Of a stretch of DNA of 11,423 bases, positions 1 to 8,684 are shown one piece after another. Numbering within the stretch: position 1 is the stretch's first letter; each line of letters opens with the position of its first letter. This stretch comes from Pseudomonadota bacterium (GTDB taxonomy: Bacteria > Pseudomonadota > Gammaproteobacteria > Acidithiobacillales > Acidithiobacillaceae), in NCBI GenBank assembly GCA_021839095.1, contig JAKCBU010000019.1:1-11423 (forward strand), given 5' to 3'. The position numbers and the translations under genes are program-made. The notes below the pieces were generated by a model that saw only the letters and a list, made by a program, of their open reading frames with translations, made no database searches and had not been told where the DNA came from.

Positions 1-695
1 GGTTGACCCCGATTTCCTCCGGGGAGCGCGCGCGGATCGCCTCTCTGCTGGCACAACGCCGCGCCGGCGTCCCGCTGGCTTATTGCCTGGGGGAATGGTC
101 TTTCTATGGAATGGACCTGCAAGTGACTCCCGATGTACTCATACCGCGCCCGGATACCGAAGTGCTGGTGACGTGTACCTTGGAGGGATTGCCGGAGCGC
201 GCGCGGGTGCTGGATCTGGGTACCGGTTCCGGTGCGATCGCCCTGGCGATCGCGGTGGCGCGACCTCACGCGGAGATTTGGGCGGTGGAGCGCAGTCCCG
301 CCGCGCTGCGAATCGCGCGCATGAACGGGGTCACGCGCGCGCCGCAGGTGAGTTGGTTGCAAGGAGACTGGTACGCCCCACTGGGCGCGGACTTGCGCTT
401 CGACCGGATCGTGGCCAATCCCCCTTATCTCCGGGAGGACGACTCCCATCTCCCCGATTTGCGGCATGAACCGCGAGAGGCCCTGGTAGCCGGTCCCGGC
501 GGGTTGGAATGTCTGGGCCACATCATTGCGGGCGCGTCCAGTCATCTCCTGCCGCAGGGCGTTCTGTTGCTGGAACACGGTGCGGATCAGGGTGCGGCGG
601 TGCGCACCCTCTTTGACGACGCCGGTTTTAGCGCCGTGCAAACGCGTCATGATTTGGCCGGGCGGGCGCGCGTGACATTGGGGGTCGGGGCGTAA
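1..695 (+). CDS. prmC: Peptide chain release factor N5-glutamine methyltransferase PrmC (HemK), 5'-truncated by window edge
   Basis: PrmC methylates the glutamine of the GGQ motif in release factors RF1 and RF2 using S-adenosylmethionine, which makes translation termination efficient. Seen here: the frame is open to the left edge; numbering from the TTG codon at base 3 gives 230 residues. These contain LIPRPDTE (about 46-53), the SAM-binding motif I LDLGTGSGAI (70-79) and the catalytic NPPY signature (139-142). The full family is about 280 residues, so roughly the first 50, part of the N-terminal helical domain that contacts the release factor, lie outside the window. The TTG at base 3 is therefore probably not the true start. 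The stop codon is only 2 bp before mutM, implying co-transcription. NPPY is shared with other N-methyltransferases, but together with LIPRPDTE it is diagnostic for PrmC over PrmB with good confidence. Confidence 0.93.
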   Translation, partial: LTPISSGERARIASLLAQRRAGVPLAYCLGEWSFYGMDLQVTPDVLIPRPDTEVLVTCTLEGLPERARVLDLGTGSGAIALAIAVARPHAEIWAVERSPAALRIARMNGVTRAPQVSWLQGDWYAPLGADLRFDRIVANPPYLREDDSHLPDLRHEPREALVAGPGGLECLGHIIAGASSHLLPQGVLLLEHGADQGAAVRTLFDDAGFSAVQTRHDLAGRARVTLGVGA

Positions 696-697
696 CC

Positions 698-1510
698 ATG
701 CCCGAGTTACCCGAAGTCGAAGTGACCCGTCTGGGTGTCGCCCCGTATCTGCTGGGACGACATCTAGAGGGGGCGATCGTGCGCGATCGGCGCCTACGTC
801 TGCCCGTGAATGCGGATCTCGCCGAGCGGGTGACGGGGCAATGTCTGCTGAACCTGCGGCGGCGCGGTAAATACCTTCTGCTCGATCTGGAGCAGGGGAG
901 CGTCCTCATCCATCTCGGGATGAGCGGGCACCTGCGCATCCTCCCGCGCGCCGCCCCGGTGCAGAAGCACGACCATGTCGATCTGCTTTTTGCGCATGAT
1001 CTGTGCCTGCGTTTCCATGACCCGCGTCGTTTTGGTGTGGTGCGCTGGCTGGTTGATGCGGACGATCATCCGCTCATCCGGTATCTGGGACCAGAGCCTT
1101 TGGGAGAGTATTTCACCGCGGAATACCTCTATCGGTGCAGTCGCGGGCGTCAAGCGGCGATTAAATCCCTGCTCATGGATGCCCGTGTGGTGGTGGGGGT
1201 CGGGAATATTTATGCCAACGAAGCGTTGTTTGCGGCTGGTATTGATCCACGCCGCAGCGCCGGGCGTATCGCACTGCCACGTTACGCCAATCTGGTGCGA
1301 AGCGTGCGCGATGTGCTGGAGGCGGCTATCGTCCAAGGAGGAACGACGCTCCGTGACTTTACCCGGCCCGATGGCAAGAATGGTTATTTTCGACTATCTC
1401 TGGCGGTGTATGGACGGGAAGGGGAGCCATGCCCACATTGTGGCACATCATTAGCGGGCGCTCGTATCGGTGGGCGGGCGACGGTCTTCTGTCCGCGATG
1501 TCAGCATTGA
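698..1510 (+). CDS. mutM: Formamidopyrimidine-DNA glycosylase MutM (Fpg)
   Basis: MutM is a bifunctional glycosylase/AP lyase that removes 8-oxoguanine and formamidopyrimidines in base excision repair. The 270-residue protein has the family's normal length (E. coli 269). It opens with MPELPEVEVT, so after Met removal the catalytic proline is N-terminal and followed by the catalytic glutamate. Lys58 (RRRGKYL) corresponds to the conserved DNA-contacting lysine. The helix-two-turn-helix reads VVGVGNIYANEALF (about 163-180). A C-terminal zinc finger has Cys245, 248, 265 and 268, with Arg260 in its beta-hairpin. All key residues are present, so it should be active. The ATG lies 2 bp after prmC, with only a weak G-rich stretch (about 680-685) as ribosome site, suggesting translational coupling. 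The stop is 16 bp before the preferred start of the downstream GTPase gene. MutM distinguishes itself from endonuclease VIII (Nei) by this start and by the GNIYANE helix. Confidence 0.97.
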   Translation: MPELPEVEVTRLGVAPYLLGRHLEGAIVRDRRLRLPVNADLAERVTGQCLLNLRRRGKYLLLDLEQGSVLIHLGMSGHLRILPRAAPVQKHDHVDLLFAHDLCLRFHDPRRFGVVRWLVDADDHPLIRYLGPEPLGEYFTAEYLYRCSRGRQAAIKSLLMDARVVVGVGNIYANEALFAAGIDPRRSAGRIALPRYANLVRSVRDVLEAAIVQGGTTLRDFTRPDGKNGYFRLSLAVYGREGEPCPHCGTSLAGARIGGRATVFCPRCQH

Positions 1511-1513
1511 CCA

Positions 1514-1520
1514 GGGGGGA
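1514..1520 (+). promoter_or_regulatory. Ribosome binding site deciding the GTG start of the dynamin-like GTPase
   Basis: The purine run AGGGGGGA lies just after the mutM stop and 6 nt before GTG 1527. No such site precedes the upstream in-frame GTG at 1470, which lies inside mutM. This favours translation from 1527. Confidence 0.65.
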
Positions 1521-1526
1521 GTACTC

Positions 1527-3794
<2,268 letters not shown>

Positions 3795-3795
<1 letters not shown>

Positions 3796-4295
3796 TATTC
3801 CGCCGGAAAATGCCGTTTGAGCGCCTCTGCAACCACGGGCTGAACGAACGCCCCCACATCCCCCCCCAGACGGCTGATTTCGCGCACCAGGCTGGACGAC
3901 AGAAAGGTGTGTTGATCGGAGGTCATCAAAAAGAGGGTCTCAATCTGGGCATCCATGCGCCGGTTGATGGAAGCCAACTGAAATTCATGTTCAAAATCCG
4001 ATATGGCACGTAGTCCCCGAAGGATGAGATGGGTACCCTCCTCCTGGAGCAAATGGATCAGCAGACCGGGAAAGGGTCGTATCCGCACTCCCGGAATCCC
4101 GTCCAGGGTCGCTTCCGCAAGGGTGACCCGCTCCGCCAGCGGAAAGATGGTCTTTTTTGCGGTTTGCGCGGCCACCGCGACCACCACTTCGTCGAAGAGC
4201 GCTGCCGCTCGTCGCACCAGATCCTCATGACCGTGGGTGATGGGATCGAAGGTGCCCGGATAAATGATCCGGCGTTTTACGCAGGGTTCAGACAT
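3795..4295 (-). CDS. coaD: Phosphopantetheine adenylyltransferase CoaD
   Basis: CoaD transfers AMP from ATP to 4'-phosphopantetheine to make dephospho-CoA, the penultimate step of coenzyme A synthesis. The 166-residue protein (E. coli 159) has the nucleotidyltransferase start YPGTFDPITHGH (12-23) with the T/HxGH motif at 20-23. It also has the LRGLRAISDFEHEFQLA block (about 90-106) and the C-terminal SSSLVREI motif equivalent to ISSTxxR. The ATG at 4295 was chosen because the signature begins at residue 12 and GGAG (4306-4303) sits 7 nt upstream. A frame extension up to 4559 is antisense-like low-complexity sequence inside rsmD and is rejected. The start overlaps the rsmD stop by 8 bp, so translation is likely coupled. 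The order rsmD-coaD-fdx is a common proteobacterial arrangement. Confidence 0.97.
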
Positions 4296-4857
4296 GGCGA
4301 TGCTCCGGCGACGTGGTATAGAGGACATAATGCGCATCTCCACAGCGACCGCGTCGGTGCATCCGCCAGTGGGTGGGCAGCAAGGTATCATCCCATCGCT
4401 CCGTCGTGGAGGTCTCCAGGTACAGCCAGCCACCCGCAGCGAGGCTCGGGCCATTCCACAAAAACGGCGCCATCCGCGCCGGCCAGCCCTGGTCAAAGGG
4501 CGGGTCCGCGAAGATGAGGTTGAATGGAGCGGTACAGTGCTGCAGATATTTGAGCGCATCGACGCCCGCCAGCTGCTGTGGAGCCACTCCGCAAGCCGCC
4601 AGATTGCGGATCAGCAACTGGCGATGCCGTGGGTTTTTTTCAATGAACACCACCTCCTGAGCACCTCGGGACCAGGCCTCCAGGCCCAGCGCACCGCTGC
4701 CCGCAAAAAGATCCAGCACGCGCGCGTCGGCGACGTGCCCGCCCAGCCAGTTGAACAAGGTCTCGCGTACGGCTCCCGGTGTGGGGCGCAGGGATCGACC
4801 CGCGGGAGTCAGCAGCCGCCGTCCGCGACATCGGCCAGCGATGATGGAGACGCTCAT
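4288..4857 (-). CDS. rsmD: 16S rRNA (guanine966-N2)-methyltransferase RsmD
   Basis: RsmD methylates N2 of G966 in 16S rRNA of the small-subunit P-site region using S-adenosylmethionine. The 189-residue protein shows the family start IIAGRCRGRRL (5-15) and RPTPGAVRETLFNWL (24-38). Motif I is VLDLFAGSGALGLEA (47-61) and the catalytic motif IV is DPPF (118-121). E. coli RsmD is similar in length (about 198). The ATG at 4857 is chosen because RsmD homology starts there; the ribosome site upstream is weak. A GTG at 4884 would add nine residues but has no better site. The same frame stays open for another 960 bases antisense to ftsY, but that part has no RsmD homology and is a shadow. It is first in a minus-strand group with coaD (8-bp overlap) and fdx, and is divergent from ftsY. 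Confidence 0.95.
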   Translation of the reverse strand: MSVSIIAGRCRGRRLLTPAGRSLRPTPGAVRETLFNWLGGHVADARVLDLFAGSGALGLEAWSRGAQEVVFIEKNPRHRQLLIRNLAACGVAPQQLAGVDALKYLQHCTAPFNLIFADPPFDQGWPARMAPFLWNGPSLAAGGWLYLETSTTERWDDTLLPTHWRMHRRGRCGDAHYVLYTTSPEHRHV

Positions 4858-4914
4858 CGGGCGTGGTTCCGGAGACGGACACACCGGTAATGGTGCTGGC
4901 CGGCGTCCTGTACA

Positions 4915-4943
4915 TTGTTCCATTCCGATCTTCGGTGGATAAT
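4915..4943 (+). promoter_or_regulatory. Candidate sigma-70-type promoter for ftsY-ftsE-ftsX
   Basis: TTGTTC (4915-4920) and GATAAT (4938-4943) are separated by 17 nt. The -10 matches the consensus at 5 of 6 positions, the -35 at only 3 of 6. It lies in the 123-bp divergent gap between rsmD and ftsY and would give a leader of about 30 nt before ATG 4981. No comparably good promoter was found for rsmD on the other strand. Prediction by eye only. Confidence 0.45.
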
Positions 4944-4980
4944 GTGACGATTCATACGTGTCTGAGGTCTGCTCAACCCA

Positions 4981-6039
4981 ATGGCGTTCGACTGGTTCAA
5001 GCGTAACAAACGCACACCTGCGGAGGAAACGCCCGTTCGGGAGATCGTTCCGCTCTCTGAAGCGGTTCCGCCCGTTGACGAAGAAGCGCTGGAACATCAT
5101 CCCGACGCGTTCCAAAAGGGATTCTTCTCCCGCATCCGGGAGGGATTGACGCGAAGCCGGGAGCAGTTGACCGATGGGATGGGGCGTCTGGTATTCGGCA
5201 AAAAGGTCATCGATGCTGAATTGCTGGAAGACTTCGAAGCTCTGCTGCTGCAGGCCGATCTGGGATCCGCCGCCACCCGGGAGATCATGAGCCGGGTGAC
5301 AGACCGGGTAAGCCGTAAAGAACTCACCGATCCCCACGCCCTGCAGGTGGCATTGCGCGATGCCCTCCTGGATATTCTCCGTCCGTGCGCGCAGCCCTGG
5401 GCACCAGAGAAGGGCCGCTCCCAGGTGTTGCTCATGGTGGGCATCAACGGGGCCGGCAAAACCACGACCATCGGTAAGCTGGCCGCGCGCTGGAAGGGGG
5501 AGGGCTTTGGCATCGTGCTCGCCGCCGGGGACACTTTTCGGGCGGCGGCTGTCGAGCAGTTGCAAGGCTGGGGGCGCCGGGTACAGGTACCCGTGGTGGC
5601 TCAGGGGACGGGCGCCGACAGCGCTTCGGTGATCTTTGACGCCTTGGCCGCGACCCGCGCGCGCGGTAGCGAACTGCTTATCGCCGACACGGCCGGACGT
5701 CTGCATACCCAGGGTCACCTGATGGAGGAGTTGAAAAAAATCAAACGGGTGCTCGGCAAACAGGATGCAGAAGCTCCGCAACAGGTTTGGCTGGTGCTGG
5801 ACGCGAGCACGGGACAAAATGCCCTCAACCAAGCCCGGCAGTTTCATGAGGCGGTAGGGTTGACGGGCCTTTGTATCACCAAACTGGACGGCACCGCGAA
5901 AGGCGGCATGGTGGTTGCCATTGCCAAAGCCTTGCCGATTCCTATTCGCTATATCGGAGTCGGGGAGCAGATCGAAGATCTGCGCCCCTTCGACCCCCGG
6001 TCTTTTGTCGACGCCCTTTTTGCGGAGCCGAAGTCATGA
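4981..6039 (+). CDS. ftsY: Signal recognition particle receptor FtsY
   Basis: FtsY is the membrane-associated SRP receptor GTPase. It docks Ffh-ribosome-nascent chain complexes to the SecYEG translocon. The 352-residue protein has a short, charged N-terminal A region (1-50, opening MAFDWFKRNKR), much shorter than in E. coli FtsY (497 residues). Next comes the helical N domain (about 55-140), then the G domain: GINGAGKTTT (154-163), DTFRAAA (184-190), DTAGR (236-240), TKLD (300-303) and GVGEQ (326-330). The DTFRAAAVEQL insertion-box region separates FtsY from Ffh only together with the absence of an M domain, which is also absent here. GAGGT (4964-4968) is a distant ribosome site, 12 nt before ATG 4981. 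The stop overlaps the ftsE start as ATGA, so the two are translationally coupled. Confidence 0.97.
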   Translation: MAFDWFKRNKRTPAEETPVREIVPLSEAVPPVDEEALEHHPDAFQKGFFSRIREGLTRSREQLTDGMGRLVFGKKVIDAELLEDFEALLLQADLGSAATREIMSRVTDRVSRKELTDPHALQVALRDALLDILRPCAQPWAPEKGRSQVLLMVGINGAGKTTTIGKLAARWKGEGFGIVLAAGDTFRAAAVEQLQGWGRRVQVPVVAQGTGADSASVIFDALAATRARGSELLIADTAGRLHTQGHLMEELKKIKRVLGKQDAEAPQQVWLVLDASTGQNALNQARQFHEAVGLTGLCITKLDGTAKGGMVVAIAKALPIPIRYIGVGEQIEDLRPFDPRSFVDALFAEPKS

Positions 6040-6707
6040 TCGAGTTCATCAATGTCACCAAGCATTATCCGGGACGGCATCACGTGCTCCGCGAGGTGAA
6101 TCTGCATATGCGCAAAGGCGAAATGGCGTTGCTGACCGGACCTTCGGGAGCAGGGAAGAGCACCTTGCTCAAACTGCTGTTGCGCTTGGAGGAGGTCAGC
6201 CATGGTACGTTGAGGGTCAATGGCGTCGATGTCTCCACCTTCAAGCGTCGTCATATTCCCGCCTATCGACGTCGCATCGGTGTCGTTTTTCAAGACCACA
6301 AGCTGCTGATGGATCGTGATGTCTTCAGTAATGTGGCGCTTACCCTGCGGGTGGGTGGGCTGTCCGGGCGGCAGATACAGAGCCGGGTCCGGGCCGCACT
6401 GGAGAAGGTGGGATTGGGGAATCGGGCGCAGGATTTACCCGCGACCCTGTCCGGAGGCGAGCAGCAACGTGTCGGTATTGCTCGTGCCATTGTCCATACT
6501 CCAGAAATTTTGCTCGCCGACGAGCCGACGGGTAATCTGGATGACGCGCTCAGTACGGAAATCCTGGATCTTTTCCGGGACTTCCATTACCACGGTACCA
6601 CCGTGCTGGTAGCTACCCATGACCAATCTCAAGTCAATCGCCTGGGTCTGCCCGTGTTCCATCTGGAACGGGGCCGTCTGCACATTCCCGAGGAGGGCAA
6701 GGCGTGA
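6036..6707 (+). CDS. ftsE: Cell division ATP-binding protein FtsE
   Basis: FtsE is the ATPase of the FtsEX complex, an ABC-type mechanotransmitter at the septum that activates peptidoglycan hydrolases through periplasmic partners (EnvC in E. coli). The 223-residue protein has Walker A GPSGAGKST (35-43), Q-loop Gln86 in VVFQDHKLL, ABC signature LSGGEQQ (138-144), Walker B ILLADE (158-163) and switch His195. The length matches E. coli FtsE (222). ATG 6036 overlaps the ftsY stop by 4 bp, and GGAG (6024-6027) lies 8 nt upstream. The open frame continues back to 5871 inside ftsY, but that part is an out-of-frame shadow. Its GTGA overlap with ftsX points to one transcriptional and translational unit. 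LolD-type ATPases look similar, but the ftsY/ftsX context fixes the identity. Confidence 0.97.
   Translation: MIEFINVTKHYPGRHHVLREVNLHMRKGEMALLTGPSGAGKSTLLKLLLRLEEVSHGTLRVNGVDVSTFKRRHIPAYRRRIGVVFQDHKLLMDRDVFSNVALTLRVGGLSGRQIQSRVRAALEKVGLGNRAQDLPATLSGGEQQRVGIARAIVHTPEILLADEPTGNLDDALSTEILDLFRDFHYHGTTVLVATHDQSQVNRLGLPVFHLERGRLHIPEEGKA
6690..6697 (+). promoter_or_regulatory. Ribosome binding site selecting the GTG start of ftsX
   Basis: GAGGAGGG ends 6 nt before GTG 6704, inside the ftsE coding sequence. The in-frame ATG at 6716 is 18 nt away, so the GTG start is preferred. Confidence 0.7.
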
Positions 6708-7609
6708 ATCTCCATATGCGGCTGGAGGCGGCGCAAAACGCCCTGCATACCCTGTTGCGTCAACCGGCGGCCACGCTCATGACCGTACTGGCCCTGGCCA
6801 TCGTTCTGGCACTCCCGGTGGGCCTCTTCGCTGCCCTCAATAATCTCCAACAATTGCTCGGACACTGGCGGGATCAGGCACAGGTTTCCCTGTTCCTGCA
6901 TCGCGATGCCTCTGCGGCGGATATCGAGAAGCTTCAGGCACTGCTGGAGCATGGCGCGGGTGTGGCGAGCGTACGCTATGTGGGCAAGACGGCTGCCCTG
7001 AGAGAGTTTGAACACAACGCCGGGATGGCGGCGGCGATTCAGACCTTGGGTGAAAACCCTCTGCCCGCTTCTTTCGTGGTCGAACTGAACCCCCTGGCGC
7101 AAAGTCCCGGCGAACTGCGAACACTGGTGGCGCGTTGGGGTCAGGAACCGGCGGTGGCCAGCGCCCAGTCGGATCTGCGATGGGTGGCGCGTTTGCAGGC
7201 CATCCTCGCCTTGGGCAAACGCGCCGTGTGGATGCTTGCCGGCTTGTTGGCGGTGGGAGCGGTGTTGGTCATGGGGAATACGATCCGCCTGCATATCGCG
7301 CAACGGCGTGATGAAATCGATATTGCGAGTCTGGTGGGGGCCACCCGTGCCTTCATTCGCCGACCTTTCCTTTATCAGGGCCTGTTTCAAGGGGCCATCG
7401 CGGGAGCGCTCGCCTGGGTCATCATTGCCGTGACCGTGTCTGCCTTGCAGGGGCCGGTGGATCACCTGGCGGGGCTCTACGGAACCCAGTTCCATTTGCT
7501 GGGACTCAGTTCCGGGCAGGGCCTGATTCTGATCGCTGCCAGTGCGCTCCTCGGTTGGTTGGGTTCACGCCTTGCAGTGGGTCGTCACCTCGACCATACT
7601 TTCTCGTGA
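6704..7609 (+). CDS. ftsX: Cell division permease-like protein FtsX
   Basis: FtsX is the inner-membrane partner of FtsE. It relays the ATPase cycle to periplasmic activators of cell-wall amidases during septation. The 301-residue protein shows the family layout: a short cytoplasmic N-terminus, TM1 (about 23-45) and a periplasmic domain (about 46-170) with the FtsX-type segment VSLFLHRDASAADIEKLQ. TM2 is at about 173-194, then a cytoplasmic coupling loop with RRDEIDIASLVGATRAFIRR (201-220), TM3 (224-247) and TM4 (about 271-290). E. coli FtsX is longer (352), mainly through a longer N-terminal tail. The GTG start overlaps the ftsE stop by 4 bp. A 141-bp gap separates it from rpoH, so rpoH may be partly transcribed from this operon and partly from its own promoter. 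Confidence 0.95.
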   Translation: MNLHMRLEAAQNALHTLLRQPAATLMTVLALAIVLALPVGLFAALNNLQQLLGHWRDQAQVSLFLHRDASAADIEKLQALLEHGAGVASVRYVGKTAALREFEHNAGMAAAIQTLGENPLPASFVVELNPLAQSPGELRTLVARWGQEPAVASAQSDLRWVARLQAILALGKRAVWMLAGLLAVGAVLVMGNTIRLHIAQRRDEIDIASLVGATRAFIRRPFLYQGLFQGAIAGALAWVIIAVTVSALQGPVDHLAGLYGTQFHLLGLSSGQGLILIAASALLGWLGSRLAVGRHLDHTFS

Positions 7610-7695
7610 TCCGCCATTCCACGGCATGCGTATGAAAGCGCGGACGGGGAGTCTCATGTACCGGACGCCATGCGGGCAGCGGGCGCCGTGAAACG

Positions 7696-7722
7696 GAACG
7701 TCCGGCCATATCCAGAGTCCAA
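7696..7722 (+). promoter_or_regulatory. Candidate sigma-E-like promoter upstream of rpoH
   Basis: GAACGT (7696-7701; preceded by G as GGAACGT) and TCCAA (7718-7722; preceded by G) are separated by 16 nt. E. coli rpoH P3, read by sigma-E, has GAACTT-N16-TCTGA, so the spacing is identical and most -35 positions match, but two of five -10 positions differ. It would place the start near 7728-7730. This is inference from pattern alone. Confidence 0.35.
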
Positions 7723-7733
7723 TGGTATATAAC
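7723..7733 (+). promoter_or_regulatory. Candidate extended -10 element upstream of rpoH
   Basis: TGGTATATAAC contains TGn followed by TATATA (7726-7731), the form of an extended -10 sigma-70 promoter; TATAAC (7728-7733) is an alternative register. No good -35 lies 17 nt upstream (GCCATA or CGGCCA). Transcription would start around 7738-7740, compatible with the ATG at 7751 and hardly with the ATG at 7739. Confidence 0.35.
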
Positions 7734-7740
7734 TTGGCAT

Positions 7741-7745
7741 GAGGA
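7741..7745 (+). promoter_or_regulatory. Ribosome binding site favouring the second in-frame ATG of rpoH
   Basis: GAGGA lies 5 nt before ATG 7751 and overlaps the end of the earlier in-frame ATG at 7739, which itself has no purine-rich site upstream (the preceding bases are ATATAACTTGGC). Confidence 0.6.
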
Positions 7746-7750
7746 TTGCT

Positions 7751-8608
7751 ATGAAAGAGCTTGCGATAGCCAGCAGAGATTTGATCAGCACCGACGGGCT
7801 GGCGGCGTACCTGCGTTTTGTGAATGCCCAACCACTCCTCGAACCGGAGGAAGAGCAGGATCTCGCCCTGCGCCTGCGTGACCACGGCGATGTGGATGCG
7901 GCCAAAAAACTGGTGCTCAGTCATCTGCGTTTCGTAGTGCGGGTGGCGCGCGGATACCGGGGTTACGGGCTGCCCGAGGCCGACTTGATCCAGGAAGGCA
8001 ATATCGGGCTGATGAAGGCGGTGAAACGCTACGATCCCGATCATGGGGTGCGCCTGGTTTCCTTTGCCGTGCACTGGGTCAAGGCGGAGATGCATGAGTT
8101 TATTCTCCGCAACTGGCGTATTGTCAAAGTGGCTACCACCAAGGCGCAGCGCAAGCTGTTCTTCAACCTCCGCTCCAGCCGGAGTCATACGGGCTGGCTG
8201 AGTGGCGAGGAGAGTGCCGCCATCGCCGACGATTTGGGGGTGAGTCAGGACCAGGTGCTCGAAATGGAAGGGCGTATGTCCGGGCATGATTATTCGCTGA
8301 GTTTCGAACCCGATGAAGAGGGCGAGGGCGGGCGTGTCCTGGATCTCACCGATCCCGCCGAATCTCCCGTGGAGCAACTGGCGGAGCAGGACTGGGATCA
8401 GCATCAGCATGAGGCGTTGCACACGGCGTTGCTGGCTTTGCCGCGGCGGGATCGCTACATCATCGAAAATCGCTGGCTGAGTGAGGATCCGAAGACCCTA
8501 CAGGCCTTGGGGGATGAGTTGGGTGTGTCGGCGGAACGGGTGCGCCAGTTGGAGAAGAGTGGTATGACTAAACTGCGTCGGCAGATGTTGGCGACGACGG
8601 CGGCTTGA
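7751..8608 (+). CDS. rpoH: RNA polymerase heat-shock sigma factor RpoH (sigma-32)
   Basis: RpoH directs RNA polymerase to chaperone and protease genes after protein-folding stress. From ATG 7751 it has 285 residues (E. coli 284). Seen: region 2.1-2.2 with HLRFVVRVARGYRGYGLP followed by DLIQEGNIGLMKAV (78-91). Region 2.4 contains VRLVSFAVHWVKAE. The diagnostic RpoH box QRKLFFNLR (133-141) is identical to E. coli; housekeeping sigma-70 proteins lack it. Region 4.2 has a helix-turn-helix GVSAERVRQLEKSGMTKL. The start at 7751 is preferred for its ribosome site; 7739 would add four residues. The gap to ftsX holds candidate sigma-E-like and extended -10 elements. Downstream, rpoH converges with hslU, a gene that in E. 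coli belongs to the RpoH regulon. In E. coli sigma-32 is controlled by mRNA structure and FtsH degradation; neither can be judged here. Confidence 0.97.
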   Translation: MKELAIASRDLISTDGLAAYLRFVNAQPLLEPEEEQDLALRLRDHGDVDAAKKLVLSHLRFVVRVARGYRGYGLPEADLIQEGNIGLMKAVKRYDPDHGVRLVSFAVHWVKAEMHEFILRNWRIVKVATTKAQRKLFFNLRSSRSHTGWLSGEESAAIADDLGVSQDQVLEMEGRMSGHDYSLSFEPDEEGEGGRVLDLTDPAESPVEQLAEQDWDQHQHEALHTALLALPRRDRYIIENRWLSEDPKTLQALGDELGVSAERVRQLEKSGMTKLRRQMLATTAA

Positions 8609-8639
8609 GCGCAGTCCTGCTCTTCCTGCCGATGCCGAC

Positions 8640-8673
8640 CCCGCCCGTGGGTAGAGGGGCCCTTGGCGGCGGG
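8640..8673. terminator. Possible weak hairpin in the rpoH/hslU convergent gap
   Basis: CCCGCC (8640-8645) pairs with GGCGGG (8668-8673), around a 22-nt loop that contains GGGCCC. It lies in the 76-bp gap between the convergent rpoH and hslU stop codons, where a bidirectional terminator would be expected. No T-run follows on either strand, and such stems arise easily in GC-rich DNA, so this is tentative. Confidence 0.2.
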
Positions 8674-8684
8674 AGATTGACGGT

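Noticed and set aside
1470..1526. Upstream GTG extension of the GTPase gene
   Set aside because: It lies inside mutM over the zinc finger, has no ribosome site, and a clear site precedes GTG 1527.
4296..4559. N-terminal extension of coaD to an upstream start at 4559
   Set aside because: The added residues lie inside rsmD, are Arg/Ser-rich, and CoaD homology and the ribosome site place the start at 4295.
4877..4908. Imperfect hairpin in the rsmD leader (GGAC/CCGG with CCGG/GTCC)
   Set aside because: Interrupted 4-bp stems in GC-rich sequence are expected by chance, and no ribosomal-protein or riboswitch-like motif accompanies them.
4858..5847. Long minus-strand open frame running antisense through ftsY and in frame with rsmD
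   Set aside because: It covers a well-conserved ftsY, its translation has no recognisable domain, and RsmD homology begins only at ATG 4857. GC-rich codon bias readily creates such shadow frames.
7565..8422. Minus-strand open frame of 285 codons opposite rpoH
   Set aside because: rpoH is unmistakable on the other strand; the antisense product has no recognisable features.
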